A DNA stretch of 64,000 nucleotides from Acheta domesticus (lineage: Eukaryota > Arthropoda > Insecta > Orthoptera > Gryllidae), in NCBI GenBank assembly GCA_031308135.1, contig JAHLJT010009436.1, positions 143,056,303 through 143,120,302 of the forward strand. The letters are read 5' to 3'. A model generated the notes under the pieces. That model saw only the letters and a list, made by a program, of their open reading frames with translations, had not been told where the DNA came from and did not search any database. The translations under genes were made by a program, and so were the position numbers. Positions 45,001 to 64,000 of this stretch are shown here, piece after piece (the first letter of the stretch is position 1; every line of letters starts with the position of its first letter).

Positions 45001-45782
45001 CAATGTAATCCATAGCTTCTGGTGTGTTAGTTTTCAGCCCGAGTGTCATAAGAAAGAAAGTCTGGTGTGTGAAAATGAAATGTCTAGCAAGTAATATTGC
45101 ACACTTAGATTCTTTCAGAGGTCTCCCTTAACCTTCATACCCTTCGTTAGAAACTACATGCACCAATGCAGTTGAGGAGGTGCCGTTGACATTTTCTTTC
45201 CCTTTTTGTCACACAGGAGTCTCCACTGTTATTTGTAAATTATCTGTTTGCACCAAAAATTGGGAGGAAAATGACAATACAACATTAATTCATTTGGACA
45301 AGAAAAGGACAATGTATTATTCAAGGCGATTGGATTAAACGTTGTGGAGAGGTAATAATGCAGAGTGAGAATTTGGCACAGGCAAAGTATGATGTATCTT
45401 TCCAGAGTAGTCTAGTGATAGCATTTCAGGCAAGGAATCATTAAAGAGCTTCTTCTGGGAGTGTCTCTTCCTTCTCAACTTACATTTACGAAAAGGACAC
45501 CTGGTTTGATACTGTGAGCTACTTTGTGCAAAATTTTGTCATACAAGTTATACACCAATTTGTTTCTGAAGCTGTAGCATCCATAGGCACATCAAAGCAA
45601 GTAATACTGAAAAGCTGAAAAATGATATTGCCTATATTAAGGCCAATTTTTGACCTCTAACACTAGGCACTACAATTAAATATTTAGAGACATCATCCCT
45701 TAACTTCCCAAGAACCTTGGCTTCTTTAAAATGTGTTTGAGGATCAATAGGGGACCTAGGCAAGAAAAAGGTATCTTCAGTT

Positions 45783-46025
45783 TTGGAGAAAAACCCAAGT
45801 TTCAAAAAAATGTTTGCTATTAGTGCAGCTATTAACGCAGCGTTTTTGCTACGCTTGCTATGTGGGGACAGTTCCGTCACAGTGGATATTGACTATTTTT
45901 CAGAGGATTTGTTCAAGTTTAAATATGTCCCAGTGACTTTGTGCAATTTGAAACACTCTTTTGGTCAGTACAAGGCCCTCTTGCAAAATAATAGGAACAT
46001 TTTCATTGCTGAATATTTGAAATGA
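45783..46025 (+). pseudogene. hAT transposase, C-terminal dimerisation end
   Basis: An 80-codon frame ending just inside the right terminal repeat. Its last third, FKYVPVTLCNLKHSFGQYKA then LLQNNRNIFIAEYLK, follows the pattern of CGBP1-like hAT transposases (about KYxPVTSxxVERSFSxYKxxLxxNRxxF...NLxKxL). The usual VERSF box is degraded to NLKHSF. The first half of the protein is not recognisable upstream. In the family this region mediates transposase dimerisation. Presumably inactive. Confidence 0.6.
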
Positions 46026-46801
46026 ACATTCGTTTTTTTTTTTTTGTTATGTAGATCATAATAAAAACATGATTATGAGAAGTATTATGTTAAATTTTGG
46101 ACTTAAATGTTAAGTCTACATAACAATATATAAGATAAAAGCATTTCAATAAAAAATTATTTATGTAATGAGAATTAATTTGCTACATATACCTTACTTT
46201 TTAGAACATATTTCTGTATATTTTAATTCATATGTATGTACATATTTCTCCGATTTTTAGTAAATAATTATCTGGGCCTTAGTAATAACCATTATCAGAA
46301 ATGTCCTGAAAAAATTACACAATCCATCCTCGAAAATGACTCACAATAAAATTTAAAATGCAAAACTGCTGTAATAAATGCAAACATGTTTCTCAGGTAA
46401 TAAATAGTATAAGTAATTCAATTCCGTGTGTTTCATGAGATATCATGAAAAGAAATTTTACTCCCTCCCCCATTTATACAATTTTAAAAACAAATACAAA
46501 TCTTGACTAAACTTAAAACATTATGAATTCATATTTTGAAGAATATAACGAACTCACCACTATTTGCTCTTATCAATTAATTGGTGAGTTGATTATCTTT
46601 TTCATATATAAAAAAATGTGAATCAAATTTCCCAATAGTATGCAAATCCTTTTTCTATGGACATGCATTTTGCAGGCAGTTTATATTCTAAATCTGGACG
46701 AAGGAGCCAAACAAATATATAGACCCTAATGTTACCAATATCTACAAATAAATGTTATTATCCAAACAACATTAAAACCAAATTAAATTAGTTCAAAGAA
46801 T

Positions 46802-46858
46802 TGTCACCCCGACTGGGATTTGAACCTGGGTCTCCTGTGCCCAGTTGCTCTAGTGACA
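46802..46858 (-). repeat. tRNA-derived SINE-like piece with B box
   Basis: The minus strand contains GGTTCAAATCCCAGTCGGGG (B box GGTTCAAATCC) and is closed by a perfect 7-bp pair, TTGTCAC/GTGACAA, like an acceptor stem. The D arm is missing and the T stem does not pair. Flanking AAATTAGTT motifs are also inverted around it. Confidence 0.45.
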
Positions 46859-47238
46859 ATTATATTAAAACTAAACTAATTTAACCATTTTCTTTGATAA
46901 CCAATCTATTATTTTCAGAATTGGATGCATGAAACCACATCTTTTGTGCAATTTTTTTAATAAATCAAAATTAATATATTAATTAAAAATTCCATTGCAA
47001 ATGCTAATTTGTGCACTACATACCCAATCATATCCAGATATTTTATGAATGGCTGTAAAGAAAGTAATGAATAATGCACTACAAATACTGAAATTGGGCT
47101 GCATGTATAAATTTTAAGATTTGGCACACTCACAATCCATTTCAAATAATGTACTGTATCCAAACAGCATTAAACAGAGTAGTAGGTAACTGATACCATA
47201 TTTTCAGAGCCACACAAAAATGTAGTTTTAAAAATGGC

Positions 47239-47282
47239 TAAAATGTGACAAATAATATATAAATATATTATCTGTCACATTT
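47239..47282. repeat. Hairpin AAATGTGACA...TGTCACATTT
   Basis: A 10-bp stem encloses an AT palindrome (AATAATATATAAATATATTAT). Confidence 0.8.
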
Positions 47283-48419
47283 ATTTATTGATATATTTAT
47301 TGATCATTTCAACTCTCAACATCTTGAGTATTTGCCTGGAACAAGGTTGTTATTACTGTTAGGCTACTTAGGATTTGAAAATTATGCAAATAAAGTTTAT
47401 TACATTTACAATAACCCATCATTTTCACATTGGTTGTTTTATAAAAGACAAAAAGAAATTCAAGATTCTGTATACATTAAACAATTAGAAACAAATGTTT
47501 CTTTCCTTGTTTTTTGACTAGCTTTCTGGTGACAATATGGATCTCTGAATTAAAACCAACATGTATAAGAAGAATTAATCCTTGCACCAAAAACAAATCT
47601 TTAGCTCTTTTAGGTTCAAGAAATTTTTTAAGTCTATTTGAAGCAAAATATGGCATGTAATTCACAGATGAGAGTAAAAGCCATTCATCATGAAAATGTC
47701 ATGGAAGTGCATCAAGATGTTTTTATTGTTATCCTCCATGAGTACGATATGTTAAGATCTGTGTGTGACAGCACAAGAGACTTAATCACCCAAATGAATA
47801 AAACTCTGTATAATCCAATAACATATGAAAAGTTTTATTTTACTACCTTCTTTCCACAATTTTATTAATAAAATTTGGTATGAATATGGAAGTTATTCAA
47901 TTCTTGTGATAGAACTGTTGGTGCTGTAGGATTGAAATTTAACTAGCTTGTCTTCCTGGCAGGTTCATGGACTGCATTTGCCCAATTAAATTACAATTAT
48001 AATAATAAAATAATTGTAATTTTGATATTTAACTTATTAAAATTAATCATTTTCTTCTAAAATGAATTACACAATCTTTTTTTTATGTTGGTGTAGATTA
48101 AAGAACACCTCACTAACTCCTTATGGAGTAAAAGTTTTCTTAAATTTCCATGGGTAAAAAAGTCTTTTTAGCTTCATAAAACAATAATTCAAGTTGGGGT
48201 TTGGTCTGTTGCACCAGAGAATACAATTGAGCCAGTTGCAGTATACATTTCTCCAAACCAAAGAACTAAAAACACATTTCATTTACAAAATTTTGATGAA
48301 ATTTACTTTGATGGAACGGCATTGTTATCTAACAATTTTTTTTTACTGCCAATGATCCAAGGAGGCGATTTTAATATTATGTTGAGAGTGAATTTCCTGG
48401 CACTATCTGATTTTCTTAA

Positions 48420-48775
48420 AGACAAATTGTTATTGACCATGAAAAACTACCATATGTACAAAGTGATAAGCTCAGGATCAATTTCACAAGTGGTTTTTAC
48501 TAGATATCTTTGTAAAATCAACTCTAAAATGTCTTATTGCATAATCAATATCTTATTGCAGTAATCACAAACCTATTATAAACATTGTTGAACCATTGTT
48601 CTATAGACAAATTGTCACTGACCATGAAAAACTACCATACTTAAGAAATAATAAGCTCACGATCAATTTCACAAGTGGCTTTTACTAGATATCTTTGTAA
48701 AATCAACTCCACAATGTTCACATCCTATTGCAGTAACCATAAACCGATCATAAACATTGCTGAACCACAAAGCAA
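48420..48775. repeat. Tandem duplication of about 180 bp
   Basis: Two adjacent copies (about 48420-48605 and 48606-48775) share GACCATGAAAAACTACCATA, GGTTTTTACTAGATATCTTT-type and CCATTG/GAACC segments, with about 85 percent identity and small indels. Confidence 0.8.
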
Positions 48776-49856
48776 TATAGAAACTGAATAGCATTGTGTT
48801 TACAGACTTGAAAAAAAATTCATGAACTTCATGTGTTTAATAAAAAAAAAGTAAAATAGGAGCTTCTTTACACAATATGAGTAGTTGGGTTGTGTTAATA
48901 TAAACAAATATTTTCATTACATTCATTAAACAGAGGAAAACAATTATTTCACTACATTGCCATTCTATTGAGAAAACCATGAAAGTCAAAAATCTTTAAC
49001 ATACCAATATTACAGTAGACACAAAATACAGTTTTTTCTTCCTCCAAGGACTTCAATTTTATAAGAGTTTTATATGGTCTTTGGTGTGTTTGCACTAAAG
49101 CAAATGGAATTTTATAAAATTAAAATACAATAATAACAATAAAAATTAAAGGTTTTCTCTCTCACAGAGGCAGTACTTTGACTTATGTGATTTCATTTTT
49201 CATGGTCAATGGATCTCTGGAGCAATTAAGTGTCCAGTTTTACTATCTTTTAGCATCGGATATAGGTGACCAACAAGATTTTCATCTTAAACTGAAAAGA
49301 AAAAAAAAAGGGGAAAAAAAAAATTTTGAAAACTTTTAACTTACGTGACTCACACTACGAAACAATATACTCTTTTCAGTACAAATATTCAAAATATAAT
49401 GCAGTACTGTTAAAAATTTTCAATAAATTTGACTTCAAATTCATTTTTCAATATACCACCTTATGTAAAATATTAATTCATGTACACAGAATTCAGTTCA
49501 CAAAAATTCAATTCAAAGAAGTTTCATTTCGATCATACAATTAGCCCTTTTTTAAAACTTCTACATGATGAATGGTTCAATGGGCTTTGTTTAAAATAAC
49601 ATGATTGTGATTTTTATGATATCATTGCAAGCATCCAAATGCAAGCTAATTACTTGCAAATGGACTGCATCTGAATGCAAGCAAATTGTTTTTCCAATAA
49701 AGGCTACAGCATTATTATATTCAATAAATTTGTAATAGTCATATTTTAATTCAAAATATTTAATTTTTGAAGAAAAGAACATCAAACATGTTATTACAAA
49801 TATGAGTATAGTAATTTTGGAAAAGGAGGTATAGGCTATGTACTGATAAGGTAAAA

Positions 49857-49966
49857 TTATTTCTCTGTCAGATAGTTACTGCCAAGAACATTTCTTTTCT
49901 CTTCGACCATTTTGACTGCATCAACTGAACCTGGGCTATGAATATCTGTGTATGGCTCTGAACCCA
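49857..49966 (-). other. Possible alternative terminal exon downstream of phtf
   Basis: On the minus strand a pyrimidine-rich tract ends in TATATGTAG, a good 3' splice site, followed by 36 open codons (GSEPYTDIHSPGSVDAVKMV then EEKRNVLGSNYLTEK) and a TAA. The composition is protein-like. Exon 50507-50656 contains a strong donor, AA|GTAAGT (50510/50511), just before its stop. But joining the two gives a different frame that ends after GFRAIHRYS. It may be an alternative phtf end or chance. Confidence 0.25.
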
Positions 49967-50506
49967 CTACATATACGAAAAATCAATTAAAGAACAAAAA
50001 ACATTTGTGTAACTTATTCAACCTTCCATGAGACGAAATACCTTTCTTTACATACTTCATAATGCCAATTACCCGACATACTCCAAATACCTTAGAAGTA
50101 CTTGTATAACAACTAATATGCTGAGACATGAAGAAACATCAAGGCTACTTTTCATAATTCAATATAAATTACAATGATAAACCAAATACAATTACAAAAC
50201 AAACCTTCAAACAGTTATCATTGAATACTAGTTACTCAATGTAATAAATACAACAGTAATTCACTTTCATAATACAAATACTGGAAGGTATTAAATATTT
50301 TCACACAAAAAATTCAAAACAGTCAACAATAAACAAAAATATTCTTCTACATTAAATATTTGAAAAAAATTACACAATTTCTATGATTTCATTAGAGAAA
50401 ACTTTCCACCTGATTTCTAATATAAATAAATAATTGTACTAAGTAAACAGGTTTACCCTGTCACAGTCTTAAATCTACCAATTTATTACACATCAAGAGA
50501 AGAAAC

Positions 50507-60782
<10,276 letters not shown>

Positions 60783-61449
60783 CTGCAGCAAAATACACAC
60801 TCTCAATAATTCTTTGTTTCCAGACAGGACAATAATTACATGGTTACAAATAAATAGACTTCAAGTTTGGGTGTGGTGGGATTTCAGATCTGCCACTAAG
60901 GGGATGGGAGGTAATTCAGACTTCTGAGGAATTTGAAAATATAGTTTGCATTTAGTTACAAACTGAGAACAATTTTTCATTATATTTTTTTCCCCCCAAC
61001 AACTACCAACTCTTGCCCACCATTCAGTTTGAGATATTTGCTTGTAGAGCTGTCACAATGTGGATCAACGAGTCAACATTTTGTTCAAGTTAAAAAATGA
61101 TATTTATTTATACATTAACAAGATAACACACTCAAATGTTACTCTTCTAGATCCAGCAGGAATTTTAATGTTAAAATTTTTATTGGATAGGCACATAGTA
61201 GAAAATTACATGAAAAAGTGCTGATAGAAATAGTTTTTAAGCATTTATGATTAATTAAAAATAGATTATTGTCCATCTGATGAATCAAGTGACGATGAAT
61301 CAGTTTATGCCAGAAAGGCAATTCACAGTTTCTGTAGGAACCAACCTCAGCATACTTCATTACATTAGTTCACAGTTGTAAGTATGGAGCTAACCAATGA
61401 TGGGGATGAATATGCTGTTTAAAAGCTGATTAAAAATGATATATAGATG
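60783..61449. other. phtf intron sequence upstream of the first visible exon
   Basis: No phtf N-terminal exon motif was found here or up to the end of the window. Confidence 0.45.
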
Positions 61450-62200
61450 GTTCTCCAAAATCTTGGAAAAAAATTGAGGTATTTAAAAATCCTGGAGACC
61501 ATGATTTTGAAGATCGTGTTAAGGTCAGTTTTATAGCTCACAAACATGGCGTTTTAGCTGGCACAGCTCATAGCACCATCCATAGAGAATTGATGTCAAA
61601 GGTCAGTTCAGACTAGGTGCCAAGAATGTTGACTCTTGAACAGAAAGCATTTCACCATCAACTTTGCAAAGAGAATTTGAAGATTGTTTAGAGAAATTCA
61701 GATAATTTTTACTCACAAACTACAACAGTGGATGAAACATAGGTTCACAATCGTGATCCTGAAAGCAAATAAGAATCTATGCAATGAAAGTACAAGCGTT
61801 CTCCAACACCCAAAAAATTTGGTGTGCATATGTCAGTCGGAAAGATCATGGCCACTATTTTGGGACACAGAAGATGTTCTGCTTGTAGAATTCATGCCAC
61901 ACAAAACAACCATCACCTGGAGACACCCATTCTTCAACTATAAGGGCTTTATGTGAGTCTGTCAAACAGAAGCGCCATGGGAAGTTGTCTACTGTTGTGT
62001 TGTTGCCACGACAATGCACCTGCAAACAGGTCTCGCAAACCACACACAGCTGCTGTGAAGGACTGGGGCTTCGTACTGCTTAATCATCCAGATCTGGCCT
62101 CCAGTGACTACTTTCTGTTTCAAATCATGAAAAAATTTCTGCTTGGGTGATGACTGCCTGACAATGAAGCAGTTAAGGAAGATGTAGTGGGGGTATCTGG
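61450..62200 (+). pseudogene. mariner-type transposase remnant
   Basis: Pieces in order: AGTAHSTIHRELMSKVSS (helix-turn-helix end), VPRMLTLEQKAFHHQLCKEN, TVDET (first catalytic Asp region, VDESW in the family), SPTPKKFGVHMSVGKIMATI, FWDTEDVLLVEFMPHKTTIT, HDNAPANRSRK (second Asp) and PDLASSDYFLFQIMKKFLLG (third Asp). This is the D,D34D order of mariner elements. Three residues (PYS-like) before the last motif are deleted, so the 34-residue spacing is lost. Multiple stops and frameshifts make it inactive. It lies in phtf intron sequence. Confidence 0.82.
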
Positions 62201-62879
62201 CCAGTCAAGTGTTTCCTTCTATTCTAAGAGTATTTGATCCCTGGTGACTAAATGGACCAAAAGTATGATGAAGTGAAGGGAGAGTACATTTAAAAGTAAT
62301 GAGGGACTTTATTATCAAATTTCATATTCATGCTCAGGTAGATAACTTACTGAATGCCCTCCACATTTATAAGTTCTAGTGATTCTTCATAATGTTCCTT
62401 TTGCCTTGTAATTTTCCAATGTATAGAGTATTGGGAATAGAAATTGTAATTCAATACTTTCTCTATACTATCTAGTAGTATACTAGAGAGCAAAATCACC
62501 TTTTCAGGTATCAGAGACACACAAAAAGTGCATTTCTGTCAAAATATCGACATTGATTTCTAGCAGCATTACATATTCTGTATACTATACAAAAAAGAAA
62601 ATAAAGTAAACATCAAGATGTTGGCACATTGATAACTTCATCTTGTATGTTACATATCTTGAAAGACTTTTCTTTAAGCATCAGTTGCTGCATTAGGGCA
62701 TGACCCCTAAAAGTTGTCCACGAGACCTACAAGTATTGGTAAACAATGATCAGGCATCTCAACATGGAGCACATATTCTTGTAGCCACTCAACCAAGAAG
62801 TGTTTGGTCATGATATGTGACATCAAATAACTAATTTCATGTATTATTTACATACAAATGACTCTGGGCAATGCACCAG
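62201..62879. other. No gene recognised
   Basis: Probably includes the 3' end of the mariner element; terminal repeats were not identified. Confidence 0.4.
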
Positions 62880-63391
62880 TTTAGTTCTTGTGGTACTACA
62901 AGGAGTGATACATCAAAATATACAAACATCTTTTCCACCCTAAACTCATTTGCAACCCAAAAAAAGTATATTACTTACATTAGACCCATTTATGCGAATG
63001 TTGTATGGTATCCATATTGTCATAAAGACATCGAACACCTAGAAATGGTAGAAGAAAGGTCAGAAAAATTCCCAGAAACTAGTGACAATTTTAATTCGAA
63101 GACAGAAGTTGAGAAATGTCACGACCCACTAGAACAGAGAAGAGGCAGAACTGATAATTTCAAAATTATGGAAGGATTGTACAACACCCATTAACTTATC
63201 CTGTTTATAAAATCCATGACTCAAAGGACACTTTTTGAAACTGAGGAAGGAGAAAACCACATTAACAATGATACCATTTCATCACCAAATGTGCTGTCAA
63301 TACATGGAATACTCTTCCAGCAAATTGTATTGAAGCAGTAATTATTGGCTCATTTAAGCATTACCTTGATAATTACATACAACATAATTTA
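62880..63391 (+). pseudogene. CR1/Jockey-type LINE, C-terminal remnant of ORF2
   Basis: Reads YYLHYIRPIYANVVWYPYCH-like (RPILEYASPVWSPY in the family), KDIEHLEMVEERSEKFPE (K-I-xxLExVQRRATK), PLEQRRGRTDNFKIMEGLYN (LExRRxRGDLIETFKI), then in another frame VNTWNTLPANCIEAVIIGSF KHYLDNY, stop at 63391. This is the conserved tail after the RT domain of CR1-, Jockey- and L2-type LINEs. A frameshift between 63194 and 63275 and many substitutions show decay. Confidence 0.75.
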
Positions 63392-63499
63392 TAACCACAT
63401 GTCATTAGTGGTTAAATTGATATAATGTAAAACGTCATATGTATGTTAAGTGATATAATACAAATTTAATACATGATCTAAAACTTTCCCATTGCAGAC

Positions 63500-64000
63500 A
63501 TGAAGAATGGAGAGAGGAGAGCGAGAGAACAAGAGAGTGAAAGAGGGCGAGGGAGAGGGAAGGCGAGGGAGGGGAAGGGCGAGAGAAGGGGAGGGGGATG
63601 GCGAGACAGGGGGAGGGAGAGAGGGGGAGGGCGAGAGAGGGACTAGAGAGGAAGAGAGAGAGAGCGAGAGAGGACGAGGGCGGGCGAGGGCGAGAGAGGG
63701 CGAGGGCGAGAGAGGGCGAGGGCGAGAGAGGGCGAGAGAGGGCGAGAGAGGGCGAGAGAGGGCGAGAGAGGGCGAGAGAGGGCGAGGGCGGGCGAGGGCG
63801 GGCGAGGGCGGGCGAGGGCGGGCGAGGGCGGGCGAGGGCGGGCGAGGGCGGGCGAGGGCGGGCGAGGGCGGGCGAGGGCGGGCGAGGGCGGGCGAGGGCG
63901 GGCGAGGGCTCGCGAGGGCTCGCGAGGGCGGGCGAGGGCGGGCGAGGGCGGGCGAGGGCGGGCGAGGGCGGGCGAGGGCGGGCGAGGGCGGGCGAGGGCG
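63500..64000. repeat. 10-bp GC-rich minisatellite, running off the window
   Basis: After a GA-rich lead-in, the sequence becomes an array with 10-bp period: first GCGAGAGAGG units (63680-63780), then GCGAGGGCGG units to the end. Two variant units with CT (GGGCTCGCGA) lie at 63907-63926. The array is strongly strand-asymmetric, purine-rich on the plus strand. Confidence 0.93.

Larger units (their letters stand above)
43491..46281 (+). mobile_element. Decayed hAT transposon (CGBP1-like transposase family)
   Basis: 2.79 kb with terminal inverted repeats TAAGGCCCAGATAATTAT (left) and ATAATTATCTGGGCCTTA (right), 18 bp and perfect. An imperfect 8-bp target duplication flanks it. The 3' part encodes a hAT C-terminal dimerisation region. 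The inner part is interrupted by a younger ATTTAAATC-rich insertion (about 43848-45000). A related, more deleted copy lies at 53843-55788 in the same orientation. No complete transposase frame remains. Confidence 0.8.
46282..49856. other. AT-rich region, no gene recognised
   Basis: Apart from the SINE-like piece, one hairpin and a tandem duplication, nothing is supported. Confidence 0.45.

Noticed and set aside
46802..46858. Functional tRNA gene
   Set aside because: It is under 60 nt, has no D arm, and the T stem does not pair.
63680..64000. Telomeric repeat
   Set aside because: The unit is 10 bp GCGAGGGCGG, not the TTAGG of arthropod telomeres.
63680..64000. CRISPR array
   Set aside because: There are no unique spacers between repeats; it is a contiguous minisatellite in a eukaryotic context.

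Overview
This is eukaryotic DNA, almost certainly from an arthropod and probably an insect with a large, repeat-rich genome. The evidence is AT-rich sequence, spliced genes with GT-AG introns, (TAA)n microsatellites, and a mixture of Ty1/copia, R2/R4-group, R1-type and CR1/Jockey-type retroelements with hAT, Tc1/mariner and Crypton-like DNA elements. The protein similarities were recognised by eye; no database search was run. The species cannot be named from the sequence.

Only one conserved host gene is convincing. It is phtf (PHTF1/PHTF2 family, a multi-pass membrane protein), on the minus strand. Nine exons between 50507 and 60782 join in perfect phase into the last 468 codons; the N-terminal exons lie beyond the right edge. 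Two phase-compatible candidate exons on the plus strand (52848-52976 and 53141-53209) sit inside one phtf intron.

Layout. 1-1.8 kb: AT-rich DNA with a SINE-like relic and a 5'-truncated R2/R4-group LINE end. 1.86-6.02 kb: a nearly full-length Dong-like LINE lying between (TAA)n tracts, with several disabling mutations upstream of an intact reverse transcriptase/endonuclease part. 6.7-8.7 kb: pieces of an unnamed 1.5-kb repeat (repeat A) around a repeat (block B) that carries a dead R1-type RT fragment. 9.05-12.67 kb: a decayed, internally deleted Ty1/copia element on the minus strand, then repeat A interrupted by a hAT element, then a gap of exactly 1000 N (14306-15305). 15.3-20.8 kb repeats 8.8-14.3 kb almost base for base, best read as two overlapping contig ends that were not merged. 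20.49-21.77 kb: a complete non-autonomous hAT element with an 8-bp target duplication. 22.5-23.7 kb: an intron-containing Crypton-like tyrosine recombinase on the minus strand. 25-31 kb: a palindromic MITE, two long inverted-repeat structures and a LINE tail. 31.4-33.3 kb: CpG-richer DNA with tandem motifs. 34.3-37.4 kb: an inverted copy of repeat A and block B. 37.4-50.5 kb: AT-rich DNA with one decayed autonomous hAT (43.49-46.28 kb). 50.5-60.8 kb: phtf, whose largest visible intron carries one hAT nested inside another. 61.4-63.4 kb: mariner and CR1/Jockey-like remnants. 63.5 kb to the end: a 10-bp GC-rich minisatellite.

I do not see an operon, CRISPR array, prokaryotic defence locus or a coherent new multi-gene system. 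The points most worth following are the false duplication, the nested hAT structure, the Dong-like insertion in TAA repeats, the tyrosine recombinase, and the possible small gene antisense to phtf.
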